This document shows, in pieces, positions 32,700-43,088 of a stretch of DNA of 64,000 bases (its first letter is position 1; every line of letters begins with the position of its first letter). The position numbers and the translations under genes were made by a program. Below the pieces are notes generated by a model. The model saw nothing but the letters and a program-made list of their open reading frames with translations, ran no database searches and was not told the DNA's origin. Source of the stretch: Branchinecta lynchi (taxonomy: Eukaryota; Arthropoda; Branchiopoda; Anostraca; Branchinectidae); NCBI GenBank assembly GCA_023053575.1, contig JAKZAP010000017.1:5525501-5589500 (forward strand), written 5' to 3'.

Positions 32700-34060
32700 A
32701 AACTAACACTCACTCATTCATCCACCCACTTCTGTCAAGTAGCATATACTCACTGACCTTTGCAGCGTAACTACTAGTTCAGATCCCGGAGAAAATCCTG
32801 GGAACTACTGAAACGTTCGAGGCGCAGAATCTTTGTTTGGAAACTTATTAACCCACCATCGAATGAGAATTTTTGCGAAAATGAGTAGTACAGGTTCATT
32901 CATTCAACCCTGTCAGTTAATCAGCACCTACTTAACTGACTTCCACAGTGGAACTAGTTCATATTCCGGAGAAAATTCTAGCAGCTACGGAGAGTTCTAG
33001 GCGCAGAATGTTTTACCATAGTCTGGAGACAGTTCACCGCGTCATCAATTTTCTTTGCAAAAATATGTAGTAAAAATACTTTCCGTCACTCATGCAGATA
33101 CTACTATACTACTAGTTCAGATCCTTGAGAAAATCCTGAGAACTACTAAGACTCTCGAGGACGGTTTGCCACACCATCGCTTCTACGATTTTTTTTTTCC
33201 GTTTTGTGGTGAACTGTTTTCTGGCTTTGTGTCAAACCCGTTTACCAAGCGCGGTGTTTTTTCGCGAAAATGACTAGTTCCGTAACGTAGTCTGACTTTC
33301 GCAGTTGAAAACAAATTTCCTCCTTCGTTCCGAAATGTTGACGTATCGCATGCAGGTATTTCTCATTATGACGCGATTTTTCAGGCGTATTTAGCGTGCA
33401 AAATCTAGTCGGACTATAGGTTAAACTAGTTTAAAATTCTGTTCGTTCAACTATTCAATATGACCAATACCTACTTAACTGACCTCGTGAGCGTAGATAC
33501 TAGCTCAGATTTCGGAAAAATCCTGGGAACTATGGAAAGTCTCGAGGACAGTTTGCCACACCATCGAAAGCTTCTTGAGATTTTTCTTCTTCTGTTTTTA
33601 ATACACTATTTCCTCGTAAATACTTAGAGAAAATTCATTAATTCACCAATGCCAGGTAGAACAAAACCTATCCACCTTCGCAGCGCAACTATTCGTTTAG
33701 TTCCCAGAGAAAATCCTTAGTTCCCGAAGAAAATCCTGGGAGCTAATGACACGTTCGAGGCGCAGGATCATAGTTCGAAAATATTTCAAAACACCACGAA
33801 AGCCTAGTGTGATTTATTTCTTTTCTGTTTTGACTGCACTGTTTCCGCGTAAGAGCGTAGTAAAGATTTATTTGTTCACTCATGTTAAGTAACAAATTCC
33901 AACTAACGCAGTTATTTGCTCATACTTTAAGAAAATCACGGGAACTTTTGAGTTGTTCCAGGCGCAGGATCCTTGAAAACAGATTATCAAGACTGTGTGG
34001 GAACTTTTAAATTCTTAACCGTTCTAAATGACGTGGAAAACTAGCAGCAAATTCCATTGT
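32700..34060. repeat. Diverged tandem array of ~190-220-bp units
   Basis: Six or so units share CTAGTTCAGAT-C-GGAGAAAATCCTGGGAAC-ACT, then GAGGCGCAGAAT, then CACCATCG, then GCGAAAATGAGTAGTA and TTCATTCATTCA. Examples start near 32,770, 32,950, 33,110, 33,490 and 33,690. Non-coding. Confidence 0.7.
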
Positions 34061-34454
34061 TCAATTCATGCCGCGTCCTGGGTTACTGGCGGTATTGCTC
34101 CCCCATCTATGCTCTTTAATACGTACGTAATTTAATCTTTTTCGGGATACCACCAAAGTTTCCCTGCTAACCGCGACCTGTAGACAGTGACACCACCAAC
34201 CCTTGCCTCCCCAGGAAAGTGCCATGAACACTGAAAGAGCCGGACATAAAACCACTTATGTCAAGTTGTTAACATGTTTGCTCATCCCCTGGATACTGTT
34301 CAGTGACGCTGGGATATTTTATTCCCTTCTACGATTATAACGGTTTATCTTGAAACATGGGCTGCTACAGTAGTTGATATTACTTTTTGTAGTTTTGTAC
34401 TGTTCGCGTTTCGTGTTTCCTTTCTTTGCTTGAAAGTTGTTGTTATAAGCATGG

Positions 34455-34610
34455 ACCCGTAAATTTCCTGTAATGATTCCATTCAGGGGGCTTGTCATTT
34501 CCTATGCTTCTATGTTGCTATGTTGCCCGAGCTTCAGCTAGTTTCCGAAAATTTCCGCTTGGGTCGAATCGGCATTCTTGCTCAGATAGATAAAATTTGT
34601 TCCCACAAGT
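34455..34610 (+). repeat. Family F repeat copy
   Basis: TTTCCTGTAATGATTCCATT, AGGGGGCTTGTCATTTCC, CTATGTTGCTATGTTGCCCG and TTCCGCTTGG recur at 63.77-63.88 kb. The first block recurs inverted at 41.77-41.80 and 45.19-45.23 kb. Confidence 0.75.
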
Positions 34611-34943
34611 TTCAAAGAACACAGAAGCCGTCGGCACATCGGGTTCTTTTTATACGCAAGAAATGAAATCCTGCAAACGTTTTTCGGGCAAAACACGGAA
34701 GAAATCGAATTCTGCATTCTTTTGCAAAGCCTCGGTAATCCAGAAGAAATAATTTGTTTATGTCGAGCCGGAGCCTAAAGTGTGTGAACTAAAGTGGAGT
34801 TAGACATAGCCTATGTCAGAGAGGACTATCTGAAGTTACGGAGCCAAGCTTTCAATAAATCAAACCATGTTTCTGCTTTCGAGTGGAGAGCTCCCTTCTA
34901 GCAGACAAGCATCAGTTTTAAACTGAAGATGGACTAAAATCGA

Positions 34944-37041
34944 AAAGTGCGAAATATATGCGGCAGTTCTCTGGCCCCACAGCCAATACATCTTCTTTGG
35001 GTGATAAATAAAAAAATATTACAAAATGAAAAAAGTCTCATTTTCCCACGGGTCAGAAAGTGCTGCCATCTATTGTTTCTACCCGTTTCTGTTCGTGATT
35101 TCAGCTCCGTTTATGATTCCATTTCTTACACTTGCGAGTGAGGAAGATAAATGATATCAGATGGGTCTCTTAAACTTTAAAAGTTCTCTCACTGCTAAAG
35201 AAATTAGAGCTTATTCTTTGCTCCTTTCTAAGTGGTGAAATTAAAAAGTTAGCCTACGGCAAAAAAGTCAGCTTTTGAACTAATATAGATAGAATTTTTT
35301 TTTTCAACGGCATACGGTAGTTCTCGATGAGCTGATCAAAATATGTGACATCTGTTTTGGTACAAAAATTCCTTAATGAGAGACAACAGTTTGAAAGTTT
35401 GGAGGGGTTGACAACTTTAGTAGTGAGGTACACACTGAAACCAAAAATAGGCCGATTCCAACCGTAAGACATGTAAGCTACTTGTAAGCAACAATCGGCT
35501 GTTAGACCATAATCATCTTCGACGATGAGGGGCTAGCAACGTTGGTAGTTGGTGTACCTATTAATCCTATTATTTCTTTCCTGTGTATTTGGTCGTGCGA
35601 AAACTTCGGTACCATGTCTATCACGGTGAGATGGACTTGTAAGTAAGAACCGGTTGCTAGAAGGGGTTCATGAGTGGCTAGAAACTTGTGAAAAATTGGT
35701 GCACATTTTCTTATCTCTATAAATTTGAGGGTAAGAAAAATCGTCTTCTTGGTCTGTTACTGTAACATGGAGTTAAGTCTGTGAGGGGTTGACAACTTTA
35801 GTTTTAGGGTACAAACTCAAACAAAGAATAGGCGGAACCCAATTGTGAGACGGGTCAGGGACTTGTAACTCTGGCAAGTAACAATCGGCTGTTATACCAT
35901 AATCATCTTCGGCGGTGAGAGGTTTCCGACCGTGTTAAACGCAACGGATACAAATGATAATGTAAACCAACGACATAGTTTCGAAATAATTAGCAGAGTG
36001 GCAGTTACGGATAGCTTTATAATACCAACTAGATTATATAAGATAAGATTCCAAGTTTTCACCATTCACGATGTCTACGGCTGGAAAGGATAAAGTTCAA
36101 CTAGCTGCGAAGTCAATTTAGTCCCTTCTTCCGATATTCTGTTGTTTTTTTTTACTTGTAAGCAAAAATCGACTATACTCATTTTCGGCGATGAGGGGCT
36201 TGTAATTTTTTCTAGTTGGTGTACCTATTTTTTTTTTATTTTTTTTTTTATTTATTTATGACCCGCGTTTTGCGTAACGGCGGAGTATGAATCCTATTCT
36301 TTGTTTTTTTGTGTATTTGAACTGAAAACAATTTGGTACAATGTCAATAACAGGAAGATGGACTTCTAAGTAGGAATCGGTTGCTAGAAGGGGTTCCTGA
36401 GTGGCTAGAAACTGGTGCAAATTGGTGCACATTTATTTGAGCTTTAAATCTGAGGGTAAGAAAATGAGTCTCCATGGTCTATCACTGTAACTTAGAATTA
36501 AGTCTTTGAAGGGTTGACAAGTTTAGTGGTAGGGTACACACTCAAACAAAGAATAGGCGGAACCCAACTGTGAGACAATTCAGGGACTTGTAACTAACAG
36601 TCGCCGATTAAACCATAATCATCTTCGGTGATAAGGGGCTTCCAAACTTTCCTAGTATGTGTACCTATTTTGTTTCTGGTGTTTTTGATGACGAGAAAAA
36701 TTTGCTTCATGTCATCGTTCAAAAATCGGTTGCTAAAGCATTGCCATTTTCATGAGATGCTAGAACCGTCTATGGTGAGGTTTTTCACTGTAATCTAGAA
36801 TTAAGTGTTAACGCAACGGATACAAATGATAACGTAGTAAAGGTATTTCGGTATTTTGAACTAGAAAGCTGTGGATAGCTTTATAATGCCAACTAGGTTA
36901 CATTAGATAATGTTCCAAGTTTCCACAAGTCACGATGTCTACGATTGAAAAGGATAAAGTTCAACTGGCTGCAAAGTCAATTTAGTCCCTACTTCCGATA
37001 ATCTATTTTTTCTTTGTTCAACGCCGAGGGATAACCATGTG
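34944..37041 (+). repeat. Large dispersed segment S (inverted copy at 55.6-58.9 kb)
   Basis: From GCGAAATATATGCGGC onward the sequence is the reverse complement of 58,930 downwards. Shared landmarks are GTGCTGCCATCTATTG, GCCTACGGCAAAAAAGTC, GAGCTGATCAAA, GGGTTGACAACTTTAG and CATAATCATCTTCG. Within S, a sub-unit with GGGTTGACAACTTTAGT recurs at 35,403, 35,787 and 36,510. The match ends at GGGATAACCATGTG (37,041), where a LINE interrupts S, and resumes at 40,499. Only short frames are present. Confidence 0.8.
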
Positions 37042-37047
37042 ATTACA

Positions 37048-37073
37048 GATAAGATAGATAAGATAAGATTTAA
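37048..37073 (-). repeat. (TTATC)n tail of LINE copy 4
   Basis: Plus strand GATAAGATAGATAAGATAAG; on the minus strand this is a TTATC-rich 3' tail, the fourth distinct short-repeat tail among LINEs in the window. Confidence 0.75.
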
Positions 37074-37150
37074 TTGCACAAAAAAGCCAAAAGGCCATGG
37101 CAACAAGATAAACAAAACAAAAAAGAACAAAGATCTATACCGTAACCTAC

Positions 37151-37660
37151 TTACTCTAGGCATAATTTTCGGTGTTGAAAAGTGACCCTGAGGAATCTTG
37201 CCAGCCTCCTCCCATCACCAAACTGCCGGCTACCAATCATACTACACATCCATTCCTCATCGAACACCCTCAAGCATTCTCCAAACACTTCATTCCTTAG
37301 CTCTCTTAATTCTTCACATTCACACATGACATGCACCACACTTTCATTCTCATTTCCACACATTGGACAAGAGAAATACTGACCAGAACGTTCGGAAGAA
37401 CTCCCAATATATGTTGTTCTTCTCCCAAGCGGTAAACAATCTGGCCTGAGACACCACACCTCCTTTTTTTAAAACACCTTGAAAAATATTTCCTCCCCCC
37501 ACACCTCTTTAGCCTTTGCATAATACCTCAATGAATGTGACAGATTCTTTGCAACCTGCCAACTCTGAATTTCTTGGTCTAAAAGCCTAGCTTCCACCTC
37601 TTTTTTTATTTTTCCCAATTGCAAACCAGGACCTACGCCATCATTCCACCACATTGACAA
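37151..37660 (-). pseudogene. LINE copy 4 C-terminal domain with CCHC-like finger
   Basis: Two open stretches in the same frame (37,660-37,469 and 37,459-37,151) are separated by one TAA just upstream of an A-run. The second contains YFSCPMCGNE, then VVHVMCECEELRELR, a C-x-x-C-(x)n-H-x-x-x-C arrangement that is typical of the zinc-binding tail following reverse transcriptase in many LINEs. The first contains a helical linker rich in K/E. The domain is thought to bind template RNA or target DNA. It is continuous with the RT part upstream but separated from it by decay between 37,661 and 37,796. Confidence 0.7.
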
Positions 37661-37796
37661 TCCACAACCATCTAAAATCCATCTTATTTGTGAAGACCAC
37701 GAATCTATTCTAGTATCTAAATACTCTCTTTATAAGCCGCCTTGAGGATCCTTACTCTCGGCAGCATCAAAATCTTTTCCCAAAAACCTATCATAG

Positions 37797-38444
37797 CTAC
37801 CCATCTATGTCTACGCATGCTGCTAAACCTAAATCCCCCTTAACTACTAATGAATTCATTTTTTCACTAACCCCTAAAATTCTTTTGAAATAACTTAACT
37901 GTAATTGTTCTAATTTTTCCCCCTTACCAAAACCCCATATTTCAGATCCATAATGGACCGCAGGTATAACTTTAGACTTAAATAAATGTTTATTTAATTT
38001 TAAATCACCGATTTCCCTAAGGCTACTCCGTAACATCATATTAATACAACGCTTTCCTTTAGCAAGACTATTCTCAAACTGCTTTCTAAACTTTCCGTTC
38101 CACGTAAGCGTACATCCTAGGTAATTAAATTGTTCTTTATAACTAATCGGCTCTCCTCTAAACTTTAACAACGGCTCCTGGTCTATTTTACCTCCTTTCC
38201 TAAAAACCATTACAACTGTTTTTTTTATGTTTATCTCTAGCTCCTTTACTGCGAGATATTCATCTAAAATATCCAACAGCTTCTGAATATTATGCCTTGA
38301 TTCTGCTATCAATGCAATATCATCCGCGAATAACAACAAACAAATTGTTACTATGTCCATATTTATTGTTGGCGCATTTTTTTCAATCATAAATTGTTCC
38401 AAATCATTATATAAATAGAGAACAACTTCGGGGATAGAGTACAC
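37797..38444 (-). pseudogene. LINE copy 4 RT, second half (FADD motif)
   Basis: The 215-codon frame contains LLLFADDIALIAES (catalytic D41, D42), then LEINIKKTVVMVF, NYLGCTLTWNGKF and the thumb-side HYGSEIWGFG motif. It overlaps the end of the upstream RT frame (38,387-39,376), which is one frame apart. A frameshift near 38,435 therefore separates the KQGCTLSP motif from the FADD motif. Both halves are otherwise well preserved. The final frame change toward the C-terminal domain lies below 37,797. Confidence 0.8.
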
Positions 38445-39617
38445 CCTTGTTTAACTCCCTTTAACGATTTAATCCTCCGTGACACATTTTTAAAAACTCT
38501 AACTACTATGTATATTTTAGCATATATTTCCACTATTAACAAAACTAATCGGCTAGGTAGGCCAATACTCACCAGTGCTTCCATCAGTAAATGGCGCTTA
38601 ACATGATCGAACGCTCCGTTCAGATCCACAAACGCAACATATAACCTTCCAGTTCTTTTCGCTATATATTGCCGAATTATTACTTGTAAACTAAATATTT
38701 GGTCCAAAGTACTGTACCCTTCCCTAAAACCTGCCTGGACCCTAGTTAACTTATCTGTCGTATCTAACCACTTTTTTATTCTAACGTCTATAATTTTACA
38801 AAATAATTTACTTATTGTAGATCCTAAATGGATCCCTCTATAATTATCATGACATTTCCTATCCCCCTTTTTAAATATTGGTACCACTATCGATATATTC
38901 CACTGACTAGGCCATGTTGCTTTTTCCACCATCCAAGAAAACGCCAAAGCCAGGAACGGTAAAACGTAAACTCTGCTCCACTTTAAAACTATTGTCGGTA
39001 TGCCGTCTGGTCCTGGAGCTGCCCTACCTTTCATAGATTTCAGGGATGACCATACTTCCGTTTCTGTTATACGATCTAAAAGCTGCGAATCTACCTCTTT
39101 CAATGGAAAACAATATATAGTCTTAAGATCCTCCACAAATTGTTCAGGTAACTTATCCCCATCACTCATTCCTCCTTCTTTTTCTTCCAAAAAATCCGGC
39201 CATGACTCCGCCGGAGGGACGTTGCATTGTTCCTTATTACTAATCGTACACTTAACACTATTCCAAAACTCCCTAGTGTTCTTTTCCCTAAAACTCTTTA
39301 TCACTTCTTTTTTATTATCTTCGTCTATCCTACTTTTCTTATTTTTTAACAGGCTTGTGTATTTTTTTTCTCTCAATACGATACTTTTCTAAACATGCTT
39401 CTACATTTTCTGGGGGACTACTTTTCAACATTTTCAAACATGCAACTACGACCGTTCTCATTTGTTTACATTCACTATCGTAAAATGTATTTTTATTTCT
39501 ATTTCCTTTCCTCTTATTTCTGCTCACCTCCAAACCAACTTCATGCAATTTACCTGTCAGCTGTTCAAGGGAACTTTCAATTTGGCCTTCCGTAAGTCTT
39601 TCAATAGAACTTGTCAC
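38387..39617 (-). pseudogene. LINE copy 4 linker and RT, first half
   Basis: A 92-codon K/E-rich linker frame (39,617-39,339) is followed, after a frameshift near 39,370, by a 329-codon frame (39,376-38,387). RT motifs: GRAAPGPDGIP, VVPIFKKGDR, NYRGIHLGS, ARVQAGFREGYS-like finger, AFVDLNGAFD (first catalytic Asp) and GVKQGCTLSP. The order and spacing are those of LINE reverse transcriptases. The APGPDGIP and KQGCxLSP versions differ from the VPQGS version of copy 1, so it belongs to a different clade, which I do not assign. Confidence 0.8.
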
Positions 39618-39629
39618 ATGGATCCATCA

Positions 39630-40490
39630 TCACCATTCATTTTCCATCACCACATGCATTGTCCCTGTACCATGATTATTTTCAAATTCAAACATCACAT
39701 TCAATGGGAGGTGGTCAGAACCGATCAAATTCTTTACACTCAGATTCTTGCAAAAAGGCCAAAGTGTAGGACAGAGTAACACGTAATCAATTAAGCTTGG
39801 GAGCTTACCCGCGTAACACGTAAAATCACCCCCTGCTTTCCGATCCTCCCCTATCCTCTCGTTCAAAATTATCAACTCTTCATTTCCCGCAAAATCCAAC
39901 AAATTTAGACCCCACCTGTTTTTCCGGCGATTCTGGTCCTTACTTCTCCTCTCACCATAATTTCCGATGTACTCCTCTAGAAGCTGGGAAGACTCCTCCG
40001 GGTCTATTCGCAGTTCAACATTTTCCATCATACGACCGGTATAAGCATTTAAATCACCTAGAACAATGAATCCATGATTATGAAATCTTTTTCGTAGGGT
40101 AGACATTTCATCACACAATATATTCCAACTATCTTCATTCGAGTACGAACTTGACTGGGGCGGTATATAAACACAACACACAATTATCTTACGGGCAAAA
40201 ATATTTCCTTTCAACCATACAATGTTTTCCGACCAACTTTTTATTCTCTCCAGCCCCTTCAAACTATCTTTTTTAACTAGAATGCTTACCCCCCCATATA
40301 CCCTACCATTTTTAATTGGCTCTCTACAACTTTCAAAACTTTCAAAACCTTCAACATTCATACTTCCCCTTTGCCACGTTTCAACCAAACATATTATGTA
40401 ACACCGGCAAACACACTCATTTATTAGACTTAACATTTTTTCACTCGAATATCCTTGGATGTTCCATAACGTTATCGCTAGTTGGGTCAT
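39630..40490 (-). pseudogene. LINE copy 4 AP-type endonuclease
   Basis: An intact 286-codon frame begins at ATG 40,488-40,490. Motifs of the exonuclease/endonuclease/phosphatase fold: LWNIQG (N10), LVETW (E37), VYIPP (108-111), GDLNAY (D146, N148), IDYV (D235) and GSDH (S258, D259, H260). The full catalytic set is present. It ends in tandem TGA codons (39,627-39,632), after which the same frame continues into the linker. In the original element endonuclease and RT were probably one polyprotein. The enzyme would nick target DNA to start reverse transcription. Confidence 0.85.
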
Positions 40491-40498
40491 CAGTTCAG

Positions 40499-40645
40499 AA
40501 AAATATTCTTCGTGGATTGAAGCATACCATTTTGGAAACCTCGATGGGTTGACAAATTCAGCATTTAACCGTTAGCGAAGAAACGAAACCAAAGTGTTGT
40601 TCTTGCAACACTTTAGTTGGCAAGCCGAACAAAGGTTGCTGCAAC
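40499..40645 (+). repeat. Segment S, continuation after the LINE insertion
   Basis: AAAATATTCTTCGTGGATT, GTTGACAAATTCAGCATTTA, ACCGTTAGCGAAGA and AAAGTGTTG match the reverse complement of 55,638-55,790. Confidence 0.85.
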
Positions 40646-40654
40646 ACTCTAGTT

Positions 40655-41245
40655 CTAGTCTAGTTCTGCATGCTTTTGTCGTGCCTCGGTAATCAAGAAG
40701 AAATAATTTTTTATGTTTGTATTCGGCCGACTCGTCAGAACATCAGGTTCTTTTTGTATGCAAGAAAGAGAATTCTGCAAACATTTGTCGGGCAAAACAT
40801 TGAAGAAACCGAATTCTGCATGCTTCTGTCGTACCTCGGTAACCCAGAAGAAATAATTTTCTGATGTTTTTGTCGGTCGACTCGTCAGCACATCAGGTTC
40901 TTTTTACGCAAGAAAGAGAATCCTGCAAACACTTGTCGGGCAAAACACTGAAGAAATCGAATTCTGCATGCTTTTGTCGGGCGTCGGTCGATTCATCGGC
41001 ACATCGGGTTTTACCTGTACGTAAGGAATTACATTCTACAAACTTTGTCGGGCGCACCCGGGAAGTTCAAGTCTCATCGGTCCAAGGGGTTAATTTTACA
41101 CGTAAGAAATCAAGTTCTGTGCAGTCTAGTTGAGCAAAACATAGACAAAATCAAATGCTCGATGGTTTTGTCAAGCGTTGGCATTCTCGTCTTCACATCG
41201 GGTTCTTTTTGCACGTAAAAAATCATGCAGAAAGACCACAAGACA
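40655..41245 (+). repeat. Family C tandem array (~125-bp units)
   Basis: At least four units of TCGGC-GACTCGTC-GCACATC-GGTTCTTTTT, ACGCAAGAAA, TCCTGCAAAC-TTGTCGGGC and GAATTCTGCATGCTTTTGTC. It is better conserved than the inverted array at 31.7 kb. A single unit also lies at 34.61-34.77 kb. Confidence 0.75.
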
Positions 41246-41569
41246 ACTTATCACACATTGTCGATGGCTGCATGTTTGACACAACACGACTCTTCATTCA
41301 AGTTTTGTTACGAATTTAGCCAAACAACATGACTCAACCAAACTTTTCCACTAGAATACTGTCAGAAGCAAAGCTGCCAAAGCCAAAAGGCCCCTTCCAA
41401 AGCCAAAGGATCTGCCCCTGCAATACTGCAATGCACCTACTCGTTCCTGTATTCAAGCCGGCCACGAGGCAACTATCACATATTGTCATTGGCTGCATCT
41501 TTGACACAACACGACACTTCATTCATGCACAAAATTGATTGTATACAAATAATACCTTTATTTATCAGC

Positions 41570-41805
41570 CATCTTCCGCCAGGACTATTCAGCATGCCAC
41601 CAGTTACCTAAGCAGGGACAAAAGATCCAGGATACCCTTCCATTACAGAAAAATTTTCCTAGTTCAGCACAACAAAAGTTTCTATCTGGATAGTCCGGTA
41701 TTGTATCCCCCTGGTAGTTCTCGAACTATCTGACGCTCGGTCAAGAGCGCATCAGAAATCTCGTATTGACAAGCCCCTGAATGGAATGATTACAGGAAAC
41801 GTATG
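41570..41805. repeat. Family F repeat copy
   Basis: Matches the right edge of the window (CAGCATGCCACCAG-TACCTAAGC, AAAGATCCAGGATAC, TTCCATTACAGA) and, inverted, the 34.46-kb copy (GCCCCTGAATGGAATGATTA, CAGGAAA). Its central part is duplicated again at 45.06-45.23 kb. Confidence 0.7.
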
Positions 41806-41816
41806 GCTCCCTGTTA

Positions 41817-41843
41817 TAAGTAAGTAAGTCAGTAAGTAAGTAA
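41817..41843. repeat. (TAAG)n microsatellite
   Basis: Imperfect run of TAAG units; duplicated at 45,238-45,264 in copy 2. Confidence 0.85.
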
Positions 41844-42569
41844 TGTGTTTGTTATCCTTACTTTTTCACACAGAACAAAACAACGTAGAGAAGAAAGAGA
41901 AAAATGAAGGAAGAGAAAAGAGAGATAATTATGGCACAGCATATAAATATATATATACATATTTATTTCCTTCTGTGAGTATAATCGTTCATCTTTGAAT
42001 CTTAGGCTGCTTAACTAGTTAATGTTGCTTTTTGTAGTTTAGAACTGTTCGTGTTTTTTCTTTCCTTTCTCTGTTTGAAAAGTTGGTCTTATGAGTACTC
42101 TAGAAAGTAAGTCATGTGTTTATTACCCGTATTTTTCACTCAAAACCAAACCGGATAAGAACCTGACAGTGTTGGTTATGATGAGATATTTGGCACAGCC
42201 GTACAGTTTCGTGGTGAATGGAGAGACTTTGTCGACGTCTACAAGCCACTGATGGCTCATATCTAATGTATGAGGTAAGTTATTTTTATCATCATTGAGT
42301 AATACTTATAATTATATTTGTTCAATATATATCTATATGTCAATATGTGTACCTACTGTCGTATCTTTTTGCATTTCCTTGTACTTGTTTCTTTGCAAAT
42401 CAATAAGGAAATAAAAAATGTCAAAGGGCAACCGCTATGCTATTCTGAAACTAGGCTAATCTCATTGTGAAATTTCTTTTTATGTTTACAAGCTGACTGG
42501 ATTTCAAAAATGCCAAAGACAAATAAGAGTTACTCATTCGATAGCGATAAACAGAATAACTTTCCTATT

Positions 42570-42841
42570 CAGATTCAGCATGAATCCTTACCCCTAAATC
42601 AACTATCTCCATAGATTTTAAAACATTTGTTCAGCCCCTTAATCTAAAAACCCCTCCCCCACCCCTAAACATAGGACTAAAGAGCCTATCTACGAACTTG
42701 ATCTTACCAGTAATCAGAAGAATCCTGACAGCAAGTTTCATCCAAATATATCGTTTCCTTCGAGAGTTATCGTGCTGACAGACGGACAACTTTTGCGATG
42801 TCGTAGGTATCCCTCTACTTACGTTTTGGGATCTCAAAAAT
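42570..42841 (+). mobile_element. Family A right end, copy A9
   Basis: Begins within an internal unit (CAGCATGAATCCTTACCCC) and ends with CTTCGAGAGTTATCGTGC, a short GACAGACGGAC and TTACGTTTTGGGATCTC. The final GGGATCCC carries one substitution. Repeated as A11 at 45,991-46,262. Confidence 0.75.
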
Positions 42842-43088
42842 AAGCTGCCTTTTCAGTAAAGCTTTACTGAGCCTATTTTGTGTTGTTTCTAACACATAAT
42901 AGAAGTCAGAACACAACAGTAGACGTGGTCACTTTCCGGTAAAAACCTGAAAAAAATACGGTAAAACTTCACAAAACTCGGTAAAATTCCGAAGCTGCCC
43001 CCCCCCCCCCCTTATCAGGAAGGTATCGGGACACCCCTGGCTGTGACCCTAGGGAAATGTGGGCAAACATGTTTTTCTCAGTACATTT

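Larger units (their letters stand above)
37042..40498 (-). mobile_element. LINE copy 4, about 3.46 kb, inserted into segment S
   Basis: Both boundaries are fixed by comparison with the uninterrupted copy at 55.78-55.80 kb: S runs to ATAACCATGTG and resumes at AAAATATTCTTC. The element is minus-strand. It starts only a few bases upstream of the endonuclease ATG at 40,490, contains endonuclease, RT and a C-terminal cysteine-rich domain, and ends in an imperfect (TTATC)n tail. Frameshifts and stops break its coding region. No ORF1 is present, so it is either 5'-truncated exactly at the endonuclease or a family with almost no leader. Confidence 0.88.

Noticed and set aside
42180..42280. Exon-like segment ending TATGAGGTAAG
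   Set aside because: Stops occur in the plausible frames and the segment is simply carried along in the 3.42-kb duplication.
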